Counted from the stretch's first letter, positions 8,031-18,561 are shown. The stretch is 64,000 nucleotides of DNA from Fulvivirga ligni (GCF_021389935.1 NZ_CP089979.1:4011001-4075000), one strand, 5' to 3'. Notes: a model not told the origin generated them from the sequence alone. A program made the numbers and translations.

Positions 8031-10382
8031 TTATTTAAGTTTATAGTTTGGTTCAGAACCCATAGTTAACTCCAGCTTCCCTCCTTCTTTGATATCTTCA
8101 AAATCAAGATATGGCTCGTTATGTGCCTTACCATTCAACTTGATCTCCTGGATATAGAGGTTTTCCGGGCTATTATTATGAGCTATGATTGTAAAAGTCT
8201 TTCCTTTGGCATATTTGGGATCCAGCTGAAACTGAATTTCATCGAATACCGGGCTGGTGATATCAATCCTGTTATTTCCAGGGCATACCTGATAAATGCC
8301 TGAAGCTGAAAGTATATACCAGGCCGACATTTGACCAACATCTTCATTGCCTACCAGTCCTTCCACGCCATCTTTGTAGCCTCTGTCGCAGATCAGTCTG
8401 GTCCATTTTTGGGTGAGCCATGGAGCATCTACATAGTTAAACAGGTATGGTACATGATGCACGGGTTCATTGGCATGGTTATAATATTCATTCCACATGA
8501 GGTTTTCCGGGGCTTTTTCGAAAAAGTTGGTCAGATCATCCTTCACTTCTTCTTTACCTCCCATCAGCTTGATCATACCATCTATGTCCTGAGGTACAAA
8601 CCACCCCTGTTGGTAAGGGTTGCTCTCTACGCTTCCATACCACTCTTTCAATCTGCCGCCTTCAGGCCAGGGCTCAAAGGAGCCATCTTTTCTGCGGGGA
8701 CGAAACCATGAAACTGAGTCGTCAAATATGTTTTTATAGCTCTCTGATCTTTTATAAAAGTCTTTGGCGATTTCCTTCTCTCCCATTAATTCGGCCATAT
8801 GAGCAGTACACCATTCCGTATAGGCGTATTCCAGGGTATTTGAAATACCAAGCGACTCATAGGTATAGCCCACCTCGTTGTTACCGAACTGATTATCAGT
8901 ATTTACCATGTACTTTAATGCTTTCTCCGCATCAAAATCTCTTATGCCTTTAGAGTAGGCATCCGAAATGACAGAAACGGCAGGATTACCGATCATACAG
9001 CCACTGTAGGCGTTGAGCAGCTCCCATCTTTCCAGGTAAGATTTGTCTTTTTCATCGGCCAGCGTTACCAGTGAGTTTATCATGTCATTCACCAATGAAG
9101 GATTAATGATGGTTTGCAGTGGAAACTGGCTTCTAAACACATCCCAACCACTGAAAATAGTCCTTTTTGTGAAATGCTCTGATTGGTGTGCTTCTCCGTC
9201 ACCACCCATATATTCACCACTCACATCCTCAAAAACTCTTGGGTCGATCATGGTGTGATATAGGGCCGTGTAGAAAACTTTCTTTTCTTCATCGCTGCCG
9301 CCAGCCACCTTTACTTTAGAAAGGGCGTCATTCCATAGCTGCGTAGCTTCGGACTTTAGCTTTTCAAAATCCCAATCCTTTATCTCTGCTTTCAAATTCT
9401 GCTCTGCTCCTTCTAAACTCACGAAGGAAATACCTGCTTTCAGTTGAATTTGCTCGTCCTTTTTGGTGTCATATTCGGCAAAGAAGCCCAGATGTTTGCC
9501 TTCAGCCTTGTCCACATTATGGGAAACTTTTGCTTCAGCTATTCTTTGTTGATAACGATCACTCTCAATGTCTTCTCTCTTCCTGGTCCAGTTATCAGGT
9601 ATGTCGGCTTCCCAGATTCCGTATTCCGTAAAAGGTCTGCTCATTTGGGCATAGAAATAAACTGTATAGTTGGCCTGACCATCGCCATTGCCCCAGCCAC
9701 CACCGTCAGGAGTACATTTCATCCAGCCACGAATGGTGTGATCATTAAGCACTTCGATGGATTGTAGTGTAGAGGTGCCTCCAACTCTTCGGGCTAGATC
9801 AATTTGAATGCGTGATTGCTTGTTTTCGGGGAAAGTAAACTGTAGCATGCCGCTGTGGGGCGCAGCAGTCATTTCCGCTTTAATGTTATAGTCACTTAGT
9901 GCGACACCGTAGTAGCCCGCAGAGGCAGTTTCACTTTTCTTATCATACGCTGAACGATATCCTGCCGAAGGGTTGTCGCCTTTGCCAGCAGCGGTATGCA
10001 ATTCACCCACTGAAGGCATAACAAGGAAGTTACCCATATCTCCAAACCAGCCTATTCCGCTCATTTGGGTAAAAGCAAAGCCCTCGATGGACGTATGCTC
10101 ATAACTATAGCCCGAGCCATTATCGCCTCCCGTGATGGTGTTTGGACTCACCTGCACCAGTCCATAAGGCGTGGTGGCACCTGGGAATGTTTTACCTAAC
10201 CCATGGTAGACGCCAGCAGCATCTGTGCTGGTGCTAGCCCCGATAAACGGGTTGACGAAACTGGCCGGAGACTCCACCCATGCTTCCTTTTCCGCTGTCG
10301 CTTCTTCAGCCCGTTGGGTGAAGGCACAGGCGTTGAGCATAAGCAATGCAGCCAGCGTACACGATTTACTAATTATTTTCAT
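8031..10382 (-). CDS. GH92 alpha-mannosidase lipoprotein
   Basis: A 783-residue lipoprotein (lipobox LMLNAC). Full-length GH92: N-terminal beta-sandwich with NPFIGAS and GLGKTFPGATTPYG, then the (alpha/alpha)6 barrel with CDRGYKDG, HANEPVHHVPYLF (Glu639, the usual general acid) and GNEDVGQMSAWY (Asp681 as base; the first base position is Asn679, a variant common in part of the family). The intact NEP motif predicts true exo-alpha-mannosidase activity, in contrast to the NQP enzyme at the left edge. The linkage (1,2, 1,3 or 1,4) cannot be read from sequence. It sits between the GH38-like and SGNH genes with gaps of 9 and 2 bp, so it is surely co-transcribed. Confidence 0.93.
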   Translation of the reverse strand: MKIISKSCTLAALLMLNACAFTQRAEEATAEKEAWVESPASFVNPFIGASTSTDAAGVYHGLGKTFPGATTPYGLVQVSPNTITGGDNGSGYSYEHTSIEGFAFTQMSGIGWFGDMGNFLVMPSVGELHTAAGKGDNPSAGYRSAYDKKSETASAGYYGVALSDYNIKAEMTAAPHSGMLQFTFPENKQSRIQIDLARRVGGTSTLQSIEVLNDHTIRGWMKCTPDGGGWGNGDGQANYTVYFYAQMSRPFTEYGIWEADIPDNWTRKREDIESDRYQQRIAEAKVSHNVDKAEGKHLGFFAEYDTKKDEQIQLKAGISFVSLEGAEQNLKAEIKDWDFEKLKSEATQLWNDALSKVKVAGGSDEEKKVFYTALYHTMIDPRVFEDVSGEYMGGDGEAHQSEHFTKRTIFSGWDVFRSQFPLQTIINPSLVNDMINSLVTLADEKDKSYLERWELLNAYSGCMIGNPAVSVISDAYSKGIRDFDAEKALKYMVNTDNQFGNNEVGYTYESLGISNTLEYAYTEWCTAHMAELMGEKEIAKDFYKRSESYKNIFDDSVSWFRPRRKDGSFEPWPEGGRLKEWYGSVESNPYQQGWFVPQDIDGMIKLMGGKEEVKDDLTNFFEKAPENLMWNEYYNHANEPVHHVPYLFNYVDAPWLTQKWTRLICDRGYKDGVEGLVGNEDVGQMSAWYILSASGIYQVCPGNNRIDITSPVFDEIQFQLDPKYAKGKTFTIIAHNNSPENLYIQEIKLNGKAHNEPYLDFEDIKEGGKLELTMGSEPNYKLK

Positions 10383-10391
10383 TGAATTCCT

Positions 10392-12926
10392 TTATCGTTT
10401 TACAGACTTAAAACCTTTTATTTTTAATGTTCTTATACCAAAATGAGGTATGCTTAGCGATACCGTCTTTTGGCCTTTGACGTCCTTTATTGGTAGTGTT
10501 TCAAGCACCTCTCCATTAAGAGCGACTAATTTTATTTCATCAAAATCACCATTCAGAGTTATGTTCTGAGGCTCTTCATTTCCTTCGGCATTAAACACAC
10601 GTACCAGCAAATCCTGATCATACTGCACTGAGATGAGCTCCCAACCCTGATTTTCGAAGTTGATGAGCGACTGATCATTGGCTTTTTTACTTATAATTTG
10701 GGCTGGCAACGATTCATTCCATGCTACACTTTGCATCCATATGCCTGCTTTATCCCATTTCTGCTGATGTGGAACAATGGCATATTTCATATGGGTATGA
10801 CCTTCCAGGCTGTAGTTTCTACCCCAAAGCCCTCTACCAGAGTACTGTACATTAAGCGCCAAAGGATGATCATCAGCATGTGCATAGCTGGTGGTATGAT
10901 CAGTGAAAAGCGCAACACCTTGATTATCATCACCATCCATCACATCCACCCAATTGAGGATGACATTATTTTTTATGCTGTCCCATCGATCAAAGAAGGT
11001 GGATTGCAGCCGACTTTCTGTGACATCAAATGGCGCATTTTTATATATTTTCTGGTGATCAAAAGCCAATGGAAAATGAACAAGCAACTTGTATTCATCA
11101 TTATAAAAGGCCTTTTTTGGGTCCTTGGCTTCATACTCTTCCATTTGTGAATATTTACCAATGCCCGGGCTGCCCTGCCAATCAATATCGAGTTCAAAAT
11201 CTATCCTCCCATCGGACTGATAAAGTGTGATCCACTGGGTAAAGGGGTGCTTATCGATATGACCTTTTACCGCTATGGTAGTTAACACGGGTCCATCATT
11301 TACGACCTCAATTTCAGCGGGATGGTCTTTACTAGAAATTAATTTATTCTGTTCATAAAAGTGCCCTCTTAGCTCGTTGAAAGCTCTTTGCGATTGTAGA
11401 TCCACCAGTTCCTTATTGCCATTCTTTTTATCGACCAAACTGGTGATAACACCTCCTTTGGTAGGATCGAGGGTAAGCTTATAAAAGGCAGTTTCAATGA
11501 TGGATTCGTTATTACTGAAGTGTTCCCCTGATTCTTGTTTCAGCTTTTCCACTTTGAAATAAGTCATCCCGAAGGGTTTTACTTTGCCTACAAATACCAA
11601 TTGTTTGCTTCCGTCAGCGGCTGTAATTACCTGAGCAGGAGTTTTCTGGCCATCGTCAGCAGTCAGTAAGACATTCTTGTTCCAATCTGGCTGTATGTTT
11701 ACACGAATAACATCCTCACGGTCAACCGCTTGAGTATTAAAGATTTTTATATATTCCCCGTAAGCTATATCCTGTGCAGCGCCAAGTACTTGCTGTGTTA
11801 CGCTATCGCTGATGGCATTGGTGCTGTGTGTCCAGTCCACCACTTTATCAGCCCAGGTGTCTCCTTTTCTGCCATTGTAGGGCACAATCCAGCAATCATG
11901 ATGCTGTGATAGTAAAATGGTGCGCCAGGCCTCATCGAATCTGCTTTGTGGCCAGGTGGTTTGATGGGTAGCTTTTGAAAAGGCCGATGCTTTTTCAGCC
12001 ATGGTAATTTTGTTTTCTGAGGTGCGTACTTGCTGCGCTATTCTCTGCAATACCTGAGCTCCCCAAACCAGGCTGACCTTGATATCTTCCTGGCTAAAAT
12101 CCCATTGACTGGTAGGTTGTTTCACAGCATAATCCTCGAAATAATCTGTCCAGGTGACATATTGTGAAGGTCTATAGGTGGATTTCGCAATGCCTAGCCA
12201 TGGGCCACCTTTCCAGCCGGCATCTTGCAAACACATGCCCACGGGGTGCTCAATGCCTTGAGCCAGAGCCGCTTTCACATAAGTATCACTGTTGCCCCAG
12301 GCAGTGGTTTGCCAGGTAGAATTCTTTTCAAAAGCCTCACTTTCATATCTGGTGACGGTGTTAATCATGGTTTTGTCTGGTCCTTCCCAGCCTACCAGTT
12401 CACCACCATAATTCTGCACATAGCCACCCCAGCAGGTATTGGGGTTTTTCAAAACGGCATTTTTAAAACCAAATGATTTTAATATCTGAGGCAAAGCACT
12501 GGTAAAACAAGGCTCTTCGGAGGAATAAGTGGTGTAGCTAAAGCCAGGGAAATGTTCATTCAATCGTCTGATACCCAGATCAAACTGCCGAATAATAGAC
12601 TCCCCTGAAATATTATATAAGTAGGCCTGACCATAGGCAGGATTTACAATGTCGATTCGTTCGGATAGCTCAGGATTTTTCATGGCTTGTTGAAATTCTA
12701 CGTAAGCCTCAGGGTCGTAAACCTTTACCGAATCCCAGGTCTCAGGCTCTATTTCCAGATTGATTTTCCAATCAGGATGCGCCTTGAGCTTTTCTACCAT
12801 GAAGTGGGTCTGCCATCTTGGATAATGACCATAAATACCCCCATGATATCCGTCCACAAAATAAGCTTGCTGAGCTAACACTATTTGAGGAAACAGCACG
12901 ATCAGCAATAACCATCTTATTTTCAT
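10392..12926 (-). CDS. GH38-like alpha-mannosidase with divergent active-site motifs
   Basis: An 844-residue exported protein with signal peptide ending IVLAQ. GH38 features are seen: GESIIRQ near residue 110, SALPQIL at 143-149, QHHDCW (the conserved His-His-Asp zinc-ligand region, about residue 335) and a long C-terminal beta-sandwich half. Two key motifs differ from textbook GH38. The N-terminal H-x-D zinc motif is replaced by VDGYHGGIYGHYP, and the nucleophile stretch (Asp eight residues before LPQIL) reads SSEEPC, placing Glu137 at that position. It may belong to a separate GH38 clade of PULs with altered metal binding or specificity. First gene of block D; an operator-like palindrome lies 40 bp upstream. 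Confidence 0.8.
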   Translation of the reverse strand: MKIRWLLLIVLFPQIVLAQQAYFVDGYHGGIYGHYPRWQTHFMVEKLKAHPDWKINLEIEPETWDSVKVYDPEAYVEFQQAMKNPELSERIDIVNPAYGQAYLYNISGESIIRQFDLGIRRLNEHFPGFSYTTYSSEEPCFTSALPQILKSFGFKNAVLKNPNTCWGGYVQNYGGELVGWEGPDKTMINTVTRYESEAFEKNSTWQTTAWGNSDTYVKAALAQGIEHPVGMCLQDAGWKGGPWLGIAKSTYRPSQYVTWTDYFEDYAVKQPTSQWDFSQEDIKVSLVWGAQVLQRIAQQVRTSENKITMAEKASAFSKATHQTTWPQSRFDEAWRTILLSQHHDCWIVPYNGRKGDTWADKVVDWTHSTNAISDSVTQQVLGAAQDIAYGEYIKIFNTQAVDREDVIRVNIQPDWNKNVLLTADDGQKTPAQVITAADGSKQLVFVGKVKPFGMTYFKVEKLKQESGEHFSNNESIIETAFYKLTLDPTKGGVITSLVDKKNGNKELVDLQSQRAFNELRGHFYEQNKLISSKDHPAEIEVVNDGPVLTTIAVKGHIDKHPFTQWITLYQSDGRIDFELDIDWQGSPGIGKYSQMEEYEAKDPKKAFYNDEYKLLVHFPLAFDHQKIYKNAPFDVTESRLQSTFFDRWDSIKNNVILNWVDVMDGDDNQGVALFTDHTTSYAHADDHPLALNVQYSGRGLWGRNYSLEGHTHMKYAIVPHQQKWDKAGIWMQSVAWNESLPAQIISKKANDQSLINFENQGWELISVQYDQDLLVRVFNAEGNEEPQNITLNGDFDEIKLVALNGEVLETLPIKDVKGQKTVSLSIPHFGIRTLKIKGFKSVKR

Positions 12927-12966
12927 TTAAACACAAAAATTATAATCAGTAGTACGTAAATCTAAT

Positions 12967-12986
12967 CAATTAAATCGATTTAGTAA
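12967..12986. promoter_or_regulatory. LacI-type operator-like palindrome upstream of block D
   Basis: CAATTAAATCGATTTAGTAA: the right half is identical to the best site at 38212-38231 and the left half is degenerate. It is 40 bp before the GH38-like start. Confidence 0.6.
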
Positions 12987-13033
12987 GTAAATATAAAAAT
13001 AGTTTTCCTCATTGGTAACGATTTCTGAGAATT

Positions 13034-13081
13034 GGGCCTTCTAAAACTAATTTTCATTTGCTAAATCAGTTTAGAAGGCCC
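13034..13081 (-). terminator. Stem-loop at the end of block C
   Basis: Arms GGGCCTTCTAAAACT and AGTTTAGAAGGCCC pair over 14 bp with one bulged A and a 19-nt loop, 9 bp past the GH43 stop codon. No clear T-tract follows, so termination is likely but not certain. The inner part (CTAAATCAGTTTAG) also resembles the operator palindrome. Confidence 0.55.
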
Positions 13082-13090
13082 TCCATCATA

Positions 13091-15595
13091 TTATTCCTTA
13101 ATCACCTTTTTGGACAGAACAAAAGCCTCTGACTCTATCTTAATAATGTAAATTCCTGGCTTCACCTTAGTACCATTTTCATTTTTTCCTTGCCATTTGA
13201 TGATCTCTTTTTGAGAAGACAGATTCATTTCTTTTGAAAAGACAATCTTACCTGAGAAATCATAAACAGTCATAACTCCTTGAGTAGGCTCTTCTATTTC
13301 TAACGGTATTAATACATCATCCTCAAAAGGCATAGGATATGGTTTTTTATCTAAACTCTGTCTTGGGCTTATTTTGGGAATGCTGTTGCTGGCCATGGTG
13401 TCTTCAAATAACTCCAATTCTGAAAGTTGTAATATATTTCCACTATTATTATTAAAATTAAATTTATAATATCTGTAAGCTGTATTATTACTAATGGAGA
13501 AACTTCTGGCTTGAAACCTATTATTAAAATCTTCATCATTACGCGTGTCCAATGTATGCCAGGTTACACCATCAGCACTTCCTTCCAAGGTCCAGCTTAG
13601 AGGGTCTCGCTGCGGGTTATCATTGGCTGAGACGAGCTCATAACTTCTGATAATATGACTCTCATCTGCCTGATATTCTATGTAGCAGTTAGGGTTTAAG
13701 GTAAGGTATTTGGTATCAATATTATTATCAATCAAATTACCCAACCCCTCGCCTATCGGCGAATCTGAATATTGGCTTGTGAGCACTCCTCCTAAATCTG
13801 TAATGCCAATACTTCCTGGTCGTAAAGGTTCACCGTATACTTCCACCTCGTATATTGAATAACCCCAGATGGTAGCCCTGGTAGTACCCAATATTCTGAA
13901 ATATCTACCACTTGTATTTAGGTCATTATGATCATTTACAATAGAGTTATTGGCGGTAACTGACTTAACCGTAGACCAATTAGAGCCATCTTGCGATACT
14001 TGAAGTTCGTAGTTAGAAGCATATGCTCCCTCCCACGTTATTTTTACATTTCTAATATTATAATTTTGTTCCAAATCCACATATAGCCATTGAGGGTCAC
14101 TGTATTCACTTTCCCAGCGACTATCTGTTTTGTCGCCATCAACAGCCAGACCACCAGCATTACCACCAATAAATGAACTTGCAACCACAGGCTGGTTAAA
14201 GGCCCTATTAGGTGCAATATAACGGTTGCCAAAAATTGAGAGCTCGTATATTGAGTATCCCCAAATGGTGCCGCGCGTAGCACCAAATATTCTAACAAAC
14301 CTCCCACGGGCATTAAGATTGTTATAACTGACATCGAGTTCCGTATTTCCGGTTATCGACCTTACAGTAGTCCAGCTGCTGGCATCTTCCGATACCTGAA
14401 TCATATAGTTACTACCATAGGCATTTTCCCACAAAATATCTACCTGGCTAATATCATAAATGCCACCTAGATCAACGTAAACCCACTGATAATCAGTATA
14501 TTCGCTCTCCCATCGTGTGCTTATGTTATTGTCTGTTATATTACTTCCAATGTTACCGCCAAAAGTTGATGAAGCAATCACCGGCTTTCCGGAGGCAATG
14601 TTGATGCTTCCTAACGGCCTTTTTTCTACACCTTGATTGGTCATTTGTATAGGTTGGATAAAGCCATTTCCATCAAAATACATCTTATCTATACAGGTAT
14701 ATCGGTGATTTCCATCATTATCACCCAAGGGTTTCCTATGATAAACCATGTACCATTCATCAGCCTCTGGCACCTGAATAATTGAATGATGGCCAGGCCC
14801 TGAAGCTATCTGATCATTGCCCTGGAGCACGGTGGCGACTCTATCAAAGGGACCAAACGGGCTGTCACTGACGCCATAGGCCACTCTATAATTACCAGCA
14901 AACCAAAGACCTTCAGACCACATTAAGTAGTACTGATTGTTTCTGCGGAACATTACTGGTCCTTCAACATAATCAGGGTGTGGGGTGATCTCTCTAAAAA
15001 CAGAGCCATCTTCGAACGGTACAAATCCCGTGAAATTATCATTGAGTTTCACTATGTTACAGTGACCTTCTCCCCCATATAGCATATAAAATTGTCCATC
15101 TACATCCTGAAAAATAGATTGATCTATAGGTTGAGCTCCATTGTGATATTCACCTAGTAGCGGAGCCCCAATAAGATCTACGTAAGGGCCTGCAGGATTA
15201 TCGGCAACACAAACACCAATAGCATTATCAAAATCAATACCCTCAGCGCTGAAGAAGAAATAGTACTTGCCATCCTTCTCAGCTATACCAGGAGCCCACA
15301 TACATCGATCAGCCCAGGTGACAATATCATTATTTACAATGCTGTTGTGCTTAGTCCAGTTGACCAAATCGGGTGATGAGAAAGCATCAAAATAAGTCTG
15401 ATCCACACAGTCAATGGATGAAGTTGGAAATATCCAATATTCTTCATTTAATACTGCAGCATCAGGGTCGGCATACCAGCCTTCTATCACTGGATTTCCG
15501 GCATATTGTTGCGCTTTGCATATGCCACTTGTGAGCATGATAAGAAGCACGAGGTAGCTACTACCTCGCGCCTTTTCTGTGAATCTTCTTCTCAT
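13091..15595 (-). CDS. GH43 glycosidase with three discoidin modules and T9SS tail
   Basis: I start at the ATG at 15595, which overlaps the upstream stop (TGATG); a TTG one codon earlier is less likely. The 834-residue protein has a signal peptide ending ICKAQ and a five-bladed GH43 propeller with WYADPD (Asp43, base), IDQSIF (Asp158) and VEGPVMF (Glu211, acid). GH43 enzymes mostly release arabinofuranose, xylose or galactose, so this probably trims side chains; specificity is unknown. Two typical CBM32 modules follow (about 331-457 and 460-590), then a divergent discoidin domain (about 600-735) and a T9SS sorting domain (YPMPFEDDV ... GIYIIKI). Last gene of block C. Confidence 0.88.
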   Translation of the reverse strand: MRRRFTEKARGSSYLVLLIMLTSGICKAQQYAGNPVIEGWYADPDAAVLNEEYWIFPTSSIDCVDQTYFDAFSSPDLVNWTKHNSIVNNDIVTWADRCMWAPGIAEKDGKYYFFFSAEGIDFDNAIGVCVADNPAGPYVDLIGAPLLGEYHNGAQPIDQSIFQDVDGQFYMLYGGEGHCNIVKLNDNFTGFVPFEDGSVFREITPHPDYVEGPVMFRRNNQYYLMWSEGLWFAGNYRVAYGVSDSPFGPFDRVATVLQGNDQIASGPGHHSIIQVPEADEWYMVYHRKPLGDNDGNHRYTCIDKMYFDGNGFIQPIQMTNQGVEKRPLGSINIASGKPVIASSTFGGNIGSNITDNNISTRWESEYTDYQWVYVDLGGIYDISQVDILWENAYGSNYMIQVSEDASSWTTVRSITGNTELDVSYNNLNARGRFVRIFGATRGTIWGYSIYELSIFGNRYIAPNRAFNQPVVASSFIGGNAGGLAVDGDKTDSRWESEYSDPQWLYVDLEQNYNIRNVKITWEGAYASNYELQVSQDGSNWSTVKSVTANNSIVNDHNDLNTSGRYFRILGTTRATIWGYSIYEVEVYGEPLRPGSIGITDLGGVLTSQYSDSPIGEGLGNLIDNNIDTKYLTLNPNCYIEYQADESHIIRSYELVSANDNPQRDPLSWTLEGSADGVTWHTLDTRNDEDFNNRFQARSFSISNNTAYRYYKFNFNNNSGNILQLSELELFEDTMASNSIPKISPRQSLDKKPYPMPFEDDVLIPLEIEEPTQGVMTVYDFSGKIVFSKEMNLSSQKEIIKWQGKNENGTKVKPGIYIIKIESEAFVLSKKVIKE

Positions 15596-18561
15596 CAATT
15601 TTTAATGATTTTAAACTGATGACTTTCCTTTCCCATCTGTACTTTTAGAAAGAAAATACCCTTGTCCAATGGCCTTAATTTCTCTGTCAGATCTATCTTA
15701 TGACTCCCTTCTTTCAGGTGATATGAAAAGGTGTCTATCTCCTGCCCTGCAACATTAGCGACCGTTATCTTCACTTTAGCAGCTGATTTTATTTGCAATG
15801 GCAAGATAATCTCTTCTTTGAATGGATTGGGATAAGGTGAATGGTCATCAATACTCTCGCTTGTTTCTTCTCCTAACCTCGCCTGAATATTGCTGGTAGC
15901 TGGCCCGTACACCTCTAGTTCATAGATAGAATAGCCCCACATGGTGGCCGCTTTAGTGCCATATATTCGTACATATCTGCCGTGCCCAGAAAGACCAATG
16001 TGGTCATTTTCTTCTTCGGTATTTCCGGATATGGTTTTAATGGTGGTCCAGTTGCTGGCGTCATTAGACACCTGAATCTGATAGTCGGTGGCGCGTGCAA
16101 ATTCCCAGAAAACTTTCACCCGGCTAATATCATATTCCTGACCGAGATCAACATAAATCCATTGTGGGTTGCTGTAGACGCTGCCCCATCTTGAACCTTT
16201 ATTGCCATCCACTGCAAAGAAGGCTGGGAAATAGCCATTGATAGTTGAAGACACCGTTGTCGGTTGGTTCAGTGCCAGGTTGTTGCTATACTGGTCGTCC
16301 TGATATGCGATATAAACAATGCCTGCATCAATAAACTGACCACCATAAGTTTGATGGCAATGTATGGCAATGGTATTCATATCATTTTCTCTCAGAGCAT
16401 TCAGGGCATTTTGGCTAATAGCTACTTCTTCATAGCTGGTGGTGAATCCCATGACAGAAGCGGCTTGTACTCCATTGATGTAGATTTCACAGGCTTCATC
16501 ATGAAAAAGGCTAAACTTCAGGCTATTCAACTGATCATCAGATAGATTACCAACATGGAATTGCTTTCGCAGCCAGATGTCTGAGCTGGTCCAGCTGGTT
16601 TGTACATTGGCATTGGGCACGCCACCACCGCCAAATCCCCCGAGACTAGAAGTCCATGACTGATCGTTAAAACCCTCATTCATCCAGCCAGTTCCCGGTT
16701 GACTGGTGGTGTACTTCCAGGTTTGAGGCACCTTCCCTGAATTCGGCAGCAGGGCTTCTACACCTTTGATCTTAATGACTTCTTCATTGATTTGACGGAT
16801 ACTTTCAGCAGGTACCTTCATGATGCGGTCATAGGTTAACATGCCATTGATCTCATTTTCAACATCCGTAATCTCTGTGTAAACCGCCGCACTGAGGCCA
16901 TAATTTATGATATGGCTTTTTAAAGTATTAGCAAAGCCAGCATACATATCTATCAATTCCTGAGGGCTATTAACCACCACATAAGAATCAGCATCATCAG
17001 ACCAATAGTGGCCATCCACACGGAGGCCTATGCCACCGTACTCACCGATTACCTTGGCTACGTCATCCCTATTTTCAAGGCCATTGATCACTGGAGCAGG
17101 ATAAGGATGCACATCTACCATATCTCCGGCATCTACCCATCCAGAACCGCTGGCAGGATTAACAACACGAGATGGATCCAGCTGCTCTACAAAATGTGTG
17201 AGCTCCACAGCGTCATGCTGGCCTTGCTCTTCGTTGAATACCACCCAGGTAATGATGGAAGGAACACTTATGAGCCCTGTAACCATTCTTTCTAATTCAG
17301 CCTTAAATTGCGGCCTATCAATAGGCTGCTCTGGATAAAAAGGCCAGATGTAAGAGTTTACTGATGGCATATCCTGCCACACCATAAGTCCCAGTTTATC
17401 AGCCCAATAGTACCATCGCATAGGTTCTACTTTAATGTGCTTTCTCACCATATTGAATCCCATCGCTTTCATTTGCTCAAGGTCAGATCTGAGAGCCTCA
17501 TCGGTGGGAGCCGTATACACGCCATCAGGCCAAAAGCCTTGATCCAATGGACCGAACTGGAAGACGAATTCATTGTTCAGCATAAGCTTTTTCACGCCAT
17601 CTACTTCTTCCAGAGCTATCTTTCTCATTCCAAAATAGCTATCCACCTCATCTATGACAACATTTCCTTGTTTAAGGTAAACTTTCAAATCATAGAGCTT
17701 GGGTGAAGCTGGTGACCACAGTTTGGGATTGGACACTGGCAGCTGTAAGTGGCTATTCGGACTGCCGGTGATAGACGCCACTTCCACGCCATTGTCATAG
17801 GCCACCGCCTGCACCGTTACATTGTTGGCATTGTTAACATTGACGGTGACATTGAGTCTGCCCGCGTCAATATCAGGGATCAGTTTCAGGCTCGAAATGC
17901 TTTGAGAAGGGAGCGGCTCGAGCCAAACGGTCTGCCAAATACCTGTTGCACTGGTATACATAATGCCATATGACGTTTTCGACTGTTTGCCACGGGCGTA
18001 GCCACCATCATTGGTGGGATCATACACCCGAACCGCGAGCTCTTGAGGTCCTGTTCCATTCAGATAATTGGTAATATCAATACTAAATGGATCATAGCCA
18101 CCCCTGTGCAAAGTCACGCTGGTGCCGTTTACAAATACCTCTGATTCCCAATCCACTGCTCCAAAATGGAGTATTATCCGCTGACCTGACCAGTCTGAAG
18201 GAACCGTAAATGCACGATTGTACCAGATGGCATTATGCCTTTCCATTACCCCTGAAATGGCTGATTCTACCGGAAATGGCACTAAAATTTGTCGTGACAA
18301 GTTTCCAGCTGGCAAGGGTTCTGTTCTGGAGTTGGCAGCCTGAAACTGCCATAATCCATTGAGGTTGAGCCACTTTTCTCTTACCAGTTGTGGTCTGGGG
18401 TATTCTGGTAGCACATTTTGCGGGTTTACATCATTGGCAAACTCTGTCATTAGATTGGCTTGCTTCATTTGCCAATCCTGAGCATGTAAGCCAAAAGCTG
18501 CGGTCATGAACAGTATAACTATGAGACCGGATCTGTTTAGTTTAAGGTTTAATATGCTCAT
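15595..18561 (-). CDS. GH2 beta-glycosidase with CBM32 and T9SS tail
   Basis: A 988-residue exported enzyme (signal peptide ending GLHAQ). It has the GH2 order: jelly roll (WLNLNGLWQF, WYNRAF), Ig-like domain, and TIM barrel with RKHIKVEP, FNEEQG (Glu444, acid/base) and GEYGG (Glu507, nucleophile). It looks closer to the beta-galactosidase/glucuronidase branch than to its two GH2 neighbours. A second jelly-roll-like segment (about 635-750, IYINGVQAA) precedes a CBM32 (about 755-885) and a T9SS sorting domain (YPNPFKEEI ... GIFFLKV). Its ATG overlaps the stop of the upstream GH2 by 4 bp (ATGA), and its stop overlaps the GH43 start, so the three are translationally coupled. Substrate linkage is not readable. 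Confidence 0.88.
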   Translation of the reverse strand: MSILNLKLNRSGLIVILFMTAAFGLHAQDWQMKQANLMTEFANDVNPQNVLPEYPRPQLVREKWLNLNGLWQFQAANSRTEPLPAGNLSRQILVPFPVESAISGVMERHNAIWYNRAFTVPSDWSGQRIILHFGAVDWESEVFVNGTSVTLHRGGYDPFSIDITNYLNGTGPQELAVRVYDPTNDGGYARGKQSKTSYGIMYTSATGIWQTVWLEPLPSQSISSLKLIPDIDAGRLNVTVNVNNANNVTVQAVAYDNGVEVASITGSPNSHLQLPVSNPKLWSPASPKLYDLKVYLKQGNVVIDEVDSYFGMRKIALEEVDGVKKLMLNNEFVFQFGPLDQGFWPDGVYTAPTDEALRSDLEQMKAMGFNMVRKHIKVEPMRWYYWADKLGLMVWQDMPSVNSYIWPFYPEQPIDRPQFKAELERMVTGLISVPSIITWVVFNEEQGQHDAVELTHFVEQLDPSRVVNPASGSGWVDAGDMVDVHPYPAPVINGLENRDDVAKVIGEYGGIGLRVDGHYWSDDADSYVVVNSPQELIDMYAGFANTLKSHIINYGLSAAVYTEITDVENEINGMLTYDRIMKVPAESIRQINEEVIKIKGVEALLPNSGKVPQTWKYTTSQPGTGWMNEGFNDQSWTSSLGGFGGGGVPNANVQTSWTSSDIWLRKQFHVGNLSDDQLNSLKFSLFHDEACEIYINGVQAASVMGFTTSYEEVAISQNALNALRENDMNTIAIHCHQTYGGQFIDAGIVYIAYQDDQYSNNLALNQPTTVSSTINGYFPAFFAVDGNKGSRWGSVYSNPQWIYVDLGQEYDISRVKVFWEFARATDYQIQVSNDASNWTTIKTISGNTEEENDHIGLSGHGRYVRIYGTKAATMWGYSIYELEVYGPATSNIQARLGEETSESIDDHSPYPNPFKEEIILPLQIKSAAKVKITVANVAGQEIDTFSYHLKEGSHKIDLTEKLRPLDKGIFFLKVQMGKESHQFKIIKN

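Noticed and set aside
15550-15568. Hairpin CGAGGTAG / CTACCTCG near the GH43 start
   Set aside because: It lies inside the signal-peptide coding region with a 3-nt loop; an effect on translation is possible but nothing supports it.
13091-15595. Assignment of the propeller enzyme to GH130
   Set aside because: The catalytic pattern (WYADPD, IDQSIF, VEGPVMF) is that of GH43, although a GH130 would have fitted a mannan locus.
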